A stretch of DNA of 64,000 nt from assembly GCA_016081115.2 (NCBI GenBank), contig JABTTQ020003455.1, positions 1,550,001 through 1,614,000 on the forward strand, given 5' to 3'. The notes beneath the pieces were generated by a model, which worked only from the letters and a program-made list of their open reading frames with translations, ran no database searches and was not told the DNA's origin. Source of the stretch: Rehmannia glutinosa. Taxonomy: Eukaryota > Streptophyta > Magnoliopsida > Lamiales > Orobanchaceae. The position numbers were made by a program, and so were the translations under genes. Below, piece by piece: positions 45,981 to 56,548 of this stretch (the first letter of the stretch is position 1; each line of letters opens with the position of its first letter).

Positions 45981-47524
45981 CCCATTTTGAGAATAACATG
46001 CGAGAAAAATAGGACCATGAAGGTCAATTGTTCGAAAATCGATACGGGTGGCGATGTTGTTCAAAGAGATAATTTTTTTCATAAGTTCAAGGCTCCGCCC
46101 GATTAAATCTTCACATTTAGGTGAAATGGTCCAGCTATCTGACGTTAAGCGCTACCCGGGAGGCAACCCGATGTTTGTGTGCAATTGTTTTCATTTATTT
46201 TTATTTTATTTTATTTTCTTTCAAAATAATCACAAGTCCTTAGAGTCATTTTCAAATCATAAAAAAAAAAAAAAAAACTCTTGAGCTTCTTCTTGCTTGT
46301 CCTAATTGGGAATATTTGAGATTTCACGGTATTCGAGTTGTGTGTTGCTTAACTTTGATTAGGTATGAAGATACCGTTGAAGGTCCCGTACCAAAACAAC
46401 CCAATGGTCGCTCAACACCGATTCCACTATTGTAGTAAGGTCGTATTTTTCTTTTTTCTCCACCTTTATATCATTCTAATTTCTTTGTTTTTTTTTTTTG
46501 AGTGTTTTGTGTGTGTTTGTCCATTTCTTTCTTTCACATTGAGGACAATGTGAATCTTAAAGTTGGAGGTGGGTACAATAACATTTTCGGAATGCTTGTG
46601 TGTTTGTTTTCAAGAGATGTGATTTTTTTTTTAACAAATTGAGTATTTGCTAGTCAATAACTTGGCCCAATTATACCTATATTAACTTATTAATTTGTGT
46701 TTTCAATGTGAAGCAATCGATTGTCTAGGATAGATTGAGCGTGGATGCGATGCAAAATTTTGATGAGATTTCTAACACCATAAATACTTGATGTGTTAAG
46801 GCATATACGACGATACCTAGCGCTATGAACGTCTGAGAACTCATGATTTAGTAGTGGTTAACTAGTTGTTAAACCAAGCTTGCGAATAAAAAAAAAAAGA
46901 GAAAGAGAAAAATGAAAAAAAAAAGAAAAAGAAGAAAATAATGGACCAATCAAGGTTATACTCCTCTATTTGTTGTTGCTTAGTAACTAGGAGCATTCAT
47001 GAGCCCCATGTTTGTCTTTTACGTAAAACGGCGACACAAATATGAGTATGGGAAACCACCCTAGGAGGGTTTGAACAGAAATTCAAAATTTAAACCTAGT
47101 GGAAGCATGCTTGAAAGGTCTTAAAAAACGAAAAAAAGGGGAATGAATACTCATTGACTTCTCATTCCAATAAAGTTCAAGAAGCTTGGTTATATGACTA
47201 GTAAGCTAACTACAATGATCTATTGAATTCTTGTATTTTCATGGCGTTATTGAATTGAAGTTGTTCATAACTATCAAGATTTGTGGAGTGATGATTTCAA
47301 GTCGAATAATGCCTCCGATATTACGTCTTTCTTGACAATCGATCGTTTTACAAAACTATGTTTTTACTTAATGGTTAATTCGAGTTGAGAAGGCCAAGAA
47401 TTTGACTACTTATGTTCAATATGTTGAAAAAAAAATCATCTTTGTATGTTGTGATTTATTGAATCCCTCTTTTTGATATAATGTTTTGCTTGAGGACAAG
47501 CAAAGTTCAAAGTTGGAGGTGATT
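45981..47524 (+). other. gypsy 3' non-coding spacer and polypurine-like tract
   Basis: No coding signal. Two purine-rich AAAGTTGGAGGTG motifs occur, one near 46559-46571 and one near 47510-47522. The second directly precedes the 3' LTR and is the probable polypurine tract. A GGGAGGCAACCC motif near 46159-46171 resembles the post-pol spacer of Athila/Tat elements. Poly-A and A/G-rich low complexity occurs near 46261-46280 and 46890-46945. Confidence 0.65.
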
Positions 47525-49152
47525 TGATAAGGGTCTTTTTATGCATGTTTTATGTGTATATTTGAGTAGAATTCGAGTTATTTTATTGTTAGTTTTGTAA
47601 ATTTTTGATTGTACATAGTTTTATCTTCCGAGGTGCTTTTATTGATGTAGATTGACCATTCGAGGCTAATTTTGGTGAATTTCGGACCATGGATTCATGT
47701 CAAAACATGCCGGGAGTTTAAGGATACAAAAACGCTCAAAATTCCATGCCAAACGCGTCATTTCGGGGCCTTTTTGGTCCAACACGGGCAGGGGGTGTTG
47801 GGCAACACGGCCGTGTTCCGTCGGGAGCCAAAAACTCAAAAAAATCGCACAAAACAGCCCCCAACACGGCCTGGCCGTGTTGGGCGATTTATGGCCATGT
47901 CGACAAAGATGGCAGTGGTGTGTTCTGCGACATGGCCATGTCAGGGACTTTCTTTTTGCAAATTTTCTATGAAAAACTCACCAACCAAGCTTTTTTTGAC
48001 CACTTTTGTACACCTTTAACACCCAATTTTGCTCCACCATGTCTCCATATTCCCTCAATCATCAATTGAGTACAAGAATTCACCAACCAACAATGAAATG
48101 GAGGCAATTATTTAGCAAAAGATGGCACCATCAATGTATTATTATACAAAAATGGTGTCTATAAAAGCCAAGAGTTGAAGTTGGAAGAATCATCATTCAT
48201 AATTCATTCATGTATTTGATTAGATAATTCATCATATTCATAATTAGGATCAAGGGGTCTTGGAGGAGTAAGCTTGAGGCAACATTGGGGAAGAAGGCTT
48301 GGAGCAACATCATCAAGTCAATTGAGATTTTGAGAAAGATAAGTACACCATGTCTATAATATTTACATCTTCTTGTGTAATTTACTCTTTTATCAAGATC
48401 ATGAGTAGCTAAACTCCTAGTGTTTGAATGTAATGAACTCTAGAATGGATTTGTGATTAAGGTGTGTATGTTTTTAATAAAATCTTCATATTTTGTGTGA
48501 TTCACTTATATTATGCTTCGTTCATTCGAATTGATATATGCGCAATATTGATTTGAAGTTTATTTTTCATTCGGGAAATCGAGAGATTCATGGTGAAATA
48601 GAACCATATAAGTGAAAAGAGTTGCATGCAATCCTAGATATAGGACGACATAAATCTTCCGGATTAGGGTCAAACCTAATATGGGAATTCACAAATTGTT
48701 ATAATCTTTGTCTTGGGGTTTTAACTAGAAAGAGATTTGATTAATCAACTTGAGATTAGAAGTTTTTCGCCTTGAGAAAGGGTTTAACTTAAATTGGGAA
48801 TTTCTACGGTCCACAAGACATGAGATTTTATTAAAAGAGGTTGGTTTTGCTTAAGGGCTTACGGTTGTATTTTTAACTTGTCAAATCACAAAAACATTCT
48901 AGGGATTTACATTCAAACACATTTCTATCTCTTGATTTCTTATTTTATAAATCTTCCTTCATTTTTACAATTTATAATTTGTTTTCCTTTTTCATCAAAC
49001 AAAAACTCTGAAAATTGTTAGATTAAATAACAAAAAGACGGTAATTATTAGTACTTACAATCCTCGTGGGAATGACACTCGGACTCAATAATCTATACTA
49101 TAAAACGATAGGTGCACTTGCCTACGGTTTAGAGATAGCTTTTGAGCCATCA
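47525..49152 (+). repeat. gypsy 3' LTR
   Basis: A 1628-bp partner of 42007-43640 with the same palindrome cluster. Its CA end at 49152 is followed by ATCAT. Confidence 0.9.
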
Positions 49153-49157
49153 ATCAT
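49153..49157. repeat. Target-site duplication ATCAT, right
   Basis: Matches 42002-42006. LINE ORF1 sequence resumes directly after it. Confidence 0.85.
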
Positions 49158-49210
49158 AATCGGCGGCTTGTATCCCAAAGCCGGGAAAAGCCGCCGAAAA
49201 AAAAAGTCAT
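49158..49210 (-). pseudogene. LINE ORF1 start, right of the gypsy insertion
   Basis: The minus strand from an ATG at 49210 continues across the insertion point into the reading at 41696-42006 if one copy of ATCAT is removed. The T-run after the ATG (nine bases) puts the ATG one base out of frame, which may be a homopolymer error. It confirms the gypsy element entered the LINE ORF1. Confidence 0.55.
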
Positions 49211-49449
49211 GGAGGCACGACCCTAGAGTTTGAGAGAAGAGAGAGAAGAGAACAATTGTTTTATTTCCGATGTTTATATTTGATGTTTTATTTTCTATGT
49301 AAGCGTCATATGTAAAATGATGTTATTATTATAACATAATATAAATATATATATATATATATATATAGCAATCACGTATTGAAATTTTCAATGAAATACC
49401 ACAGGTATTATATAAAAAAGTAGATAGTAAAAAGGTAAAAGATCATGTA

Positions 49450-49457
49450 ATTGTAGC
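49450..49457. repeat. Target-site duplication ATTGTAGC, left
   Basis: Exact 8-bp copy at 50184-50191. Confidence 0.85.
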
Positions 49458-50183
49458 TAGGGGTGATCACGGTGCGGTTTTGCGGTTTTTTGAGTAAATT
49501 TCAAACCGAATTGCTATATGCGGTTCGGTTAAATAAAATTTTCAAATCGCGGTTTTATGAAGTAAAACCGAAGGTGCGGTTTAAAGCGGTGGCGGGCGGT
49601 AGCGGGCGGTTTTTTGCGGTTTTAATTAACAAAAATTATATAATTGATAAATTAATATAATTTTGTTATGATCTTTAAAGAAAAAGTCAAAGAAAAATAT
49701 TATAATTGAAAAGTGGTTTTTTTCTAAACAAGGTGTATTTTTGTGAATGAAATGCACATTTCAATATCTTTTATTTCAGTTACATTCAATATATAATGCA
49801 ATGCAATGTAATATTGTTCTATTTTAATTCAAAATATAATGCATTGTAACAATATTAAAAGAATTTAAAATGCATTATAATTTAGTATACAAAATATGAA
49901 TCTAATTATATCATTCATAAAATTAGTGCTTAATATATCTATTGTCTAACTATTTAACTAAAGACTAAAGAACAATATTTTATTTTACCCTAAATTATAG
50001 AGGTGCGGTGCGGTGCGGTTTTGGCGGTTTTTCAAAACCTAAAACCATAACCACACCAACAATGCGGTGCGGTTTCTATCTAATATTTTGAATCGCGGTT
50101 TTGGTCATAAATTATAATGAACGGTGCGGCTTAGTGCGGTTCGGGCGGTCCGGGCGGTTTTTTAAAATTTATGATCACCCCTA
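49458..50183. mobile_element. hAT MITE with GCGGT-rich ends
   Basis: 726 bp. The left end TAGGGGTGATCACGGTGCGG is mirrored by the right end ATGATCACCCCTA, and exact ATTGTAGC duplications flank it. Both ends carry clusters of TGCGGTTT words, while the middle (49630-49985) is AT-rich. No transposase was found. Terminal hAT repeats plus an 8-bp duplication give a firm assignment. Confidence 0.9.
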
Positions 50184-50191
50184 ATTGTAGC
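50184..50191. repeat. Target-site duplication ATTGTAGC, right
   Basis: Matches 49450-49457. Confidence 0.85.
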
Positions 50192-51359
50192 ATTGAAACC
50201 AAGAACCCTTTCTTGAGGGCACGAGCTAGCTAGAGATTGAAGACCACGTGGCATACTCACCACCATAAGAAAGAAGGAAATAAAGACATCTTCATATATG
50301 AGACTATGCCATAATTAATTCAAGGAGACAGAGAAACAATTTGCAACCAAATAGTATCTGGATAATGACTTTTTTTTTTTTGAGGACAAATGACTTATTA
50401 TATATATATATATTATAAATTGGGAGTATTAATTGATTGGAATGAATTTCCAAAAAAATTGATACCAGATTCAAATATCGGTCAATATCGTTATAAAAAA
50501 GTGGCGATGCAATTTTTGTCTTTAGTGTTCTCCGTGGTGGATATATAATGACTTATTATATGTGAACCAAATGGTTCATTTTATTTTACAAAAGTTAAAA
50601 GAGGAAAAGTGGGATGTAATCATTGGTTCCTTTTAAATGAAATAAAACAGTGGGTAAACAACAGTGGGCGAGTGGTTTCTATACTACACTAAAGTTTTTT
50701 TTTTTTTTTTCTTTTAAGAAGGAAATTAATAAAGGAGCGTACAGATAGTTATTAATAAACTATTTTGTCTTCACTAATTAAGGTGTATTAATAAGCATCC
50801 TACACTGGTAATGAGATGCTACTTAAGTGAGTAGCGCCCAAATATTTTGTGATTTTGCAAGTGTCCATTACGACATATATCGTATATGTTTTTTTCAAAA
50901 AAATAAAATCAAAATGGGACACATGTCATAATTTTACGGGAGTTAGTCTATTTGGTTATTGATTGGCTAATTACTTGAAGGGAAATTGGAGAACCAATCA
51001 TTATCATTTTAAAAAGTAAAATAAAATATAACTATGGTTTAGGTTATTTTCAAATAAATACAAAATCTAGGTATGTTAATTTAAAATTTTAAAGATAGTT
51101 AATCCATAATTACAACAAAGAAGCAAAAGATGAAAACCTCATCATTCGTCTTTCTTAAGAATTTTGTGCTTGTATATGAGTTCTCAAAGAAACAATAAAA
51201 AAAAAGAAGGAACAAAAGTATTAATTGCAGCTGGATTATTTGGACCATGAATGAAAAACCTAAAGAAATACCACAAATTATTGTACTTCTTTTAATTTGA
51301 CACAACTTACCTTCACTTGATTTCTACCAACACTTTATTGGTTAAGTTGTCACACACAG
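50192..51359. other. Intergenic DNA, nothing recognised
   Basis: AT-rich with simple T and TA runs (50370-50383, 50400-50414, 50697-50710). A minus-strand hydrophobic frame near 51100-51305 is low-complexity and not convincing as a gene. Confidence 0.5.
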
Positions 51360-51490
51360 TGGCTTGTCTAGTATGGTTTACCTGGTTGGCGTAGTTTGCA
51401 GGCTAGACGTCCGCCCGAGGGTTTATCCAAAGGCGCACTCAAGAAGAGTAGCGGCCGCGGTTCCCGTTAAAAAAAAAAAAAAAAAAAAAA
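51360..51490 (+). mobile_element. SINE-like retroposon with poly(A) tail
   Basis: A 110-bp GC-richer head (TGGTTTACCTGGTTGG near its start, GGGTTTATCC further on, AAGAGTAGCGGCC near its end) is followed by an A-run of about 22 at 51469-51490. The head resembles tRNA-derived plant SINEs in length and tail, but internal boxes are only approximate. A flanking duplication is not exact (GTTAAGTTGT versus GTTAGTTATT). Confidence 0.45.
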
Positions 51491-52373
51491 GTTAGTTATT
51501 TTCAACCAATGGATAACAAGTATGTATCGCAGATCCTAGGCGAAACCAAAATTCTACACGAGGGGGGCCAATTTTTGCGGCCCTAGGCCCGATTGTTTTC
51601 CACCTAGGCCAATTTTCAGCCAAAATAATTTTTGCACCGGTTTTTGGCAAAACCGGTTCGGCCTAAGGGCGCTTAGGTGGCAAACTAGGCCCATTTTTAC
51701 AATTTGTATCAAATACAATGTCAATATTCACCATTAAGTATCCCAAAATACATAATTATAATACAAAATTGGGGGGGAGTAATTAATCCCAAAATTTAAG
51801 CATAAGAAATGAAAATATAAAAATATTAAGTAAGTCCACCCCTACATCGCACCATAACCTACAACATATAATAATCAAAATAAAATCGATGATTCAAGTT
51901 GCACATCCTCAATAGAAATCAACCGCAACACACAAACATAGAAAATCAAGCACATGTCATCGTAGGAATAGAAGAACCTAAGACCTAGAAACTCGGGGCC
52001 TCTACCTTACCAAGAGGGCAAGCCTCATCGCCTACATGTACGTGCTCAAACGTAAATATGTAAAGTAAAAAAATTAAATATATATAATTATCCAAACTTC
52101 TGTTAGGATCTAACTCCAAAAATCATTTAAAAATGTATAATCTAGTTTCATGTACGTATTTTAATTTGCCAAATGAACAAGACCACTTTGTTACTAATTT
52201 CACTGTACACAAAACTATGGGCATTGGTATGTACCCTGAAAGGCAGTACTCACAAGTTGCATGGGGATTGTGATAAAATTCTCACCTAAATAATGCCTGC
52301 ATATAAATCAACTCTAACTTTGGCCCTACTTTATATAGTATGGACCCTAAATTGTCTCTTTCATGACTAAATC
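51491..52373. other. Intergenic DNA; GC-rich CCTAGGCC stretch
   Basis: At 51530-51700 there is a GC-richer block with repeated CCTAGGCC, CTAGGCC and GGCCTAAG words and an inverted AACCGGTT. It could be part of a DNA transposon but has no clear ends. The rest is AT-rich upstream DNA of the SAUR gene. Confidence 0.35.
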
Positions 52374-52381
52374 TATAAATA
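52374..52381 (+). promoter_or_regulatory. TATA box of the SAUR-like gene
   Basis: TATAAATA lies 157 bp upstream of the ATG at 52531. A second TATATAG word is at 52332-52338. Confidence 0.5.
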
Positions 52382-52530
52382 ACCATTCACCAATACTTCA
52401 ATTTTTATCATAGTAACCTCAAAGCATTCTTATTAGTTTCTTAAAAATATAAGATCGTCAGCTTATGAAACATTCTTCTTTCAAGCAATTAAACATTACA
52501 TATCGAATAATGGGGAGTTGTTTTCCGACA

Positions 52531-52854
52531 ATGATCGTTCGTTTCGCTAAACCCATAATTCGACACAATTACTCGTCGCCTCGTTCAGCAGCACAAAACT
52601 AGACATGCCGAAGGCCGGTTACTTGGCAGTTTATGTAGGGAGACGACGACTAAGAATAAAAGTCGTTTTGTTATTCCGATATCGTACTTGAAGCATCCTT
52701 TATTTCAAGATTTTTGAGTTTTTCGGAGGAAGAATATGGATTTGATCATCCCATGGGAGGCCTAACAATCCCATGCACTGAAAATGCTTTCTTGAATGTA
52801 ACTTGTTATCTTGATCGCTTGCAATTTCCAGGAAAATGCAACTTATTGCACTAA
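52531..52854 (+). pseudogene. SAUR-like auxin-responsive gene, frameshifted
   Basis: Small auxin-up RNA proteins restrain PP2C.D phosphatases and promote acid growth. The frame starts MIVRFAKPIIRHNYSSPRSA, as SAURs do. It shifts before MPKAGYLAVYVG, shifts again before RFVIPISYLKHPLFQD, and a third time before LSFSEEEYGFDHPMGG. It then runs clean through LTIPCTENAFLNVTCYLDRL to the stop at 52852-52854. The full SAUR domain is present at normal length and without an intron. Three single-base shifts make it a recent pseudogene or a victim of sequence error. An ATG at 52510 is an alternative upstream start. Confidence 0.85.
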
Positions 52855-53727
52855 TTAGTTATTTGGCCTTTGTGATATGGTATTTAGTACATTTTTCGTA
52901 GCAGGAAAAGAGTGTTATGTTGTCCTCTGATCAGCCCAATTATGGATCCTTTTGGAAAACCGTTTTTATATATAATCTTTCTTGCCGCCATGTAATTTTC
53001 AGAAGGAAAAAAACCCTATCTTTGAATGACTACACGCCCGCCCCTAGAGTTTCGTGAAGGAGGTGAATCGCAAAGATACGCCCCAATGAGCCAGGGTCCC
53101 TGGTTAAGACTAAGTCACTACACAAGAAATCATTCCCGAACCATTTACCAAGATGAGCCGCTTTAGATCAATCACCACACAAGAAATCATCTTTCAACCT
53201 GTTACAGGCGATTCTAACCTCCATGCTACGAATGTCATGAAACAGACATCACATCACTCCGGATCGTTTGTACCCAGGTTGAGCTATGTCCAGGAGCGTA
53301 ATTTTCAGATAATGCATACTATTGTTTACCATTTATACATAAATTAAGGGTTCCAATTTTTTTTTTTAACAGTAAGAGTTCCATTTTAAGACAACAAAAA
53401 CAGCCATTCTCCAAGCCATGTCTTATTGTACGTTTCATTTTCCCATAATTGTCTCACTCGATATGCCTTATTACTTGCTATTGTTTACCGTTTATAAAAT
53501 GAGCATTCACCAATACTATAATTCTTTTACATACAGTTTTCTTTTTCCCGTCTATCATTCTTGTTTCTTTGTGTGTTACTAGCTAATAAAATACAATGTT
53601 ATTAAATTCTGACAGATGATTGAAGTGGGCACTATTATTTATTGGGGATTGGATTACTAATCGAATTGGCAAAGTATAAAGGAAAATTCTTTGGATTCTT
53701 ATAAAATATCAATCATATATATGTATA
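52855..53727. other. Downstream DNA with a SAUR-promoter-like duplicate
   Basis: No gene. The part at 53490-53590 (TTATAAAATGAGCATTCACCAATACT and following) resembles the SAUR promoter/leader at 52372-52440 (TATAAATAACCATTCACCAATACT and following). It looks like the leftover promoter of a deleted tandem SAUR copy. A plus-strand frame at 53153-53347 is not recognisable. Confidence 0.4.
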
Positions 53728-54830
53728 GGCTTAATGGCAAAATGAAGATACTAACTACACTCTAGTAAAAAAGAAAGAAAGATACTAAGTTTGTGGGCTT
53801 TCATTTTGGGTCAATAAATTTACAATTTTAGCGAATTGAGGACAAATTGAGCCCGAATTGGCTAATTACCACTCGAACCTCAATGTTGAGCCCGAATTAC
53901 CCAAATTTAGGCTAATTGCTTATGTCATGTTAAATAAGTCTAAATATTATTTTAAAGATTTACAAATAAATCTGAAAATCTTAAAACTAATTTCAAAATT
54001 TATAAATTAACAAGTTGAGTCTAAAAATATGAAATAAATTTGATAATTATTTAAGAATACAAATGAACAATTAAAAGTAAATATAGGAAAATAAATCTGG
54101 AAAATATGAAATATGTTTAAATTAAAATAATTTAAAGTTACAAATTAAAATTTGGTACTTAAATAAATCTGAAAATTATAATTGAATCTAAACAATTATT
54201 TTAGTTATGTTTAAAATACATTTTTTTATTTCTCTTAGTATTTTTCACGTATATTTTGTAATTTGAAATTACTTTAAATAGTGTTTACATTTTTAAACAA
54301 ATTTTAGAATTACTAAATAATGTTTAGATTTTATATTGATAGTTCGTTGGATTTACTCAAGTAATTTCAAATTTTATTCCGTATTTTTGGATATATCTAA
54401 TAACTTTTTAAATGTTATTTCACATTTTCATATTTTATTGAGTTATTTTAAGACTAACTACATAATTTTTACAATTTTATTTTTATATTTTTCATACTTA
54501 CATATATTTATATTTTAATTATTGATTTGTAAATTCTTAAAATAGTTATCACATTTATTTCTATATATTTAGACTCTACTTGTTATTGTTAATTTGTAAA
54601 ATTTTTAAATAATTTTCAGACTTATTTTACGTGACATAATCAATTAGCTTAGATTTGGATAATTTGGCTCAACATTGATGTTCAAGTGCCAATTACCCGA
54701 ATTGAGCAACGAACTCAATTTGTCCTCAATTCGTTAAAATTTTAAAATTATTGTCCAAATTGAAAACCCACAAACTTAATATCCTTATTTGCCAGGTATA
54801 GTTAGTGTTCTCATTTTTCAATTAAGTCCC
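53728..54830. mobile_element. Large palindromic MITE (arms about 540 bp)
   Basis: The left end GGCTTAATGGCAAAATGAAG mirrors the right end CTCATTTTTCAATTAAGTCC. The pairing continues inward through GACAAATTGAG/CTCAATTTGTC, AATGTTGAGCC/GGCTCAACATT and GCTAATTG/CAATTAGC. It then runs with gaps through most of the AT-rich centre, so almost the whole 1.1 kb can fold on itself. It is non-coding. No exact duplication of target DNA was found. Confidence 0.75.
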
Positions 54831-55448
54831 ACAATATAAAGGACCAAGGTCAATACTTTTAACAAGTCAATACTTCCATGTTAAAGGACAAATATTTTAT
54901 TTCTCCTTAGTGCAGTTGCATTATTTTTTATTTTCTAGTGCAATGGAGATAATAGGAGAGCCGACACGCACACTCCTATGAGACCTAGTCAAGTTGCATT
55001 AATTATGCAAATGAACAGTCTTTTATAAACATACAATAAGCTATACTAATGTAATCGAATCAAATTGTTCCTCAAAAAAAAAATCAAATTGAAAAACTTA
55101 CCCAAAATTCACAAGTTAAATATATATATATATACTCGCGCGCTATAACTGTATAGATTACCTTTCTTAGGGGCACCAAAAAATGGAAAATCGAAAACAG
55201 AATCCTCTATTTTTTGTTCCCAAAATTACACACACACACAATCGAATGTCGATTCTACCCACTTGGATAGCTACCCAAGTGGGTAGGATTCAACAAAATC
55301 TTCCACTCCCTCCGATATAAAGGGTTTTCATTCTCGAACAACAAAGAGATTCATTAAAATTGTTCTAATGGAATTCAAATTTAGAAATTGTTCATTTGGA
55401 AAGGAAAAAAGTGTATTAAGAGCTTATCTAGCAACAAAAATTAAATTG
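54831..55448. other. Intergenic DNA with (CA)n run and a short perfect hairpin
   Basis: No gene. (CA)n lies near 55229-55240. A hairpin with the 12-bp stem CTACCCACTTGG/CCAAGTGGGTAG and an 8-base loop lies at 55255-55286. Confidence 0.5.
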
Positions 55449-55698
55449 ATATCGTCCAGTGGCACATGCTGAAGTTCTAGAAAATGCAAGTTACATTGCC
55501 TCATGTGCTCGGACTAAAATGTTTCTGCCGCAACTCGTATATACTCTTAATCCACCAGATTAACAGAGCCATGAACAAACTAATAACCGAGTAACAAATA
55601 GCAACATTAACAAGATACAACAATCTGGACGTAAAAAGTTTCAAAACACTAGTCTCATTCTCATAATATAAAGTCATTAAGCTTGTAAATAAACTTTA
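55449..55698. repeat. Direct duplication B, copy 1
   Basis: About 250 bp shared with 55937-56185 (GTCCAGTGG, ACTAAAATGTTTCT, GATACAACAATCTGGA, AAAAAGTTTCAAAACACT in order), separated by 488 bp. It lies 3' of SPT16 and is non-coding. Confidence 0.8.
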
Positions 55699-55936
55699 CA
55701 TAGAAAATGCATGTCTATACCACAGAGATTAAAGAGATTAACCAAATAAACCACAAAATAACCCATTACCGAGTTTCACTGCAACGATTCAATCTCTTAT
55801 CACATTTTCGTAATCCTTGAAAATCTTGAGTGTCCCACATCATGTGTAGACTTGGTTGCCTATCAATATAAATTATCAAGGGTTATAAACAACCATAAGC
55901 AATTCTCATATGTTCAGGAAAACAAACTTTCTTAAA

Positions 55937-56185
55937 AATATTGTCCAGTGGGACATGCACAAGTTCTTGAATTTTGAAAGTTACATTGACTCATGTATTC
56001 AGACTAAAATGTTTCTAACACAATTCCTAGTTACCTTAAACCCACAAGATTAACAGGAACAAACTAGTAAACCGAGTTATAAATGGCAACACGGACAAGA
56101 TACAACAATCTGGAAGTAAAAAGTTTCAAAACACTGGTCTCATAACTCAGGAATATAAAGTAATTAAGTTTGTAAATAAAGCTTA
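55937..56185. repeat. Direct duplication B, copy 2
   Basis: Partner of 55449-55698, with scattered substitutions suggesting an old duplication. Confidence 0.8.
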
Positions 56186-56265
56186 ACAACAGCAAAAGGC
56201 TCGTCCGCACCCACATAGGTTAAACAAAGGAAAAAAAGAAAAAAATGAGGGTCAGACTAGTAACA

Positions 56266-56476
56266 AAAAGATCCAGAGGTTTTTGAAAATTGCAAAAACC
56301 CCTTGAGGTGTTATTCCAACTTACATTTTATCCTTCATAAGCAAAAACTTTTTAAAAACTCCTCTGCCCCCTTAAATTTAAGACAGTCAAACCCGAGGGT
56401 TTTATAATTTTGAAACATCTCCAGGTTTTTTGTAATTAGCCCAAACCTCAGGGGTAGTTTTTGTAATTATCCCTTA
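56266..56476. mobile_element. Imperfect inverted-repeat MITE near the SPT16 3' end
   Basis: CAAAAACCCCTTGAGG on the left faces CCTCAGGGGTAGTTTTTG on the right. The right end GTAATTATCCC and its type occur widely in plant genomes as small non-autonomous DNA elements. Ends are approximate. Confidence 0.4.
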
Positions 56477-56548
56477 AACCAAAAAAAAAAAAAACACACA
56501 AATTACCTATCGGAGTTTTACAGCAGCTTTTGAACCTCCATCACTATT

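Larger units (their letters stand above)
42007..49152 (+). mobile_element. Ty3/gypsy non-autonomous retrotransposon (gag-protease only)
   Basis: 7.15 kb with two 1.63 kb LTRs, TG and CA ends, a TGGCGCCGTT primer site, gag and protease on the plus strand, a purine-rich tract before the 3' LTR, and exact 5-bp ATCAT duplications. No reverse transcriptase, RNase H or integrase occurs between protease (to about 45980) and the 3' LTR at 47525. The gag, the DLGASIN protease and the primer site point to the Athila/Tat side of gypsy. It would need enzymes from another element. The LTRs are very similar, so the insertion is recent. Confidence 0.9.
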
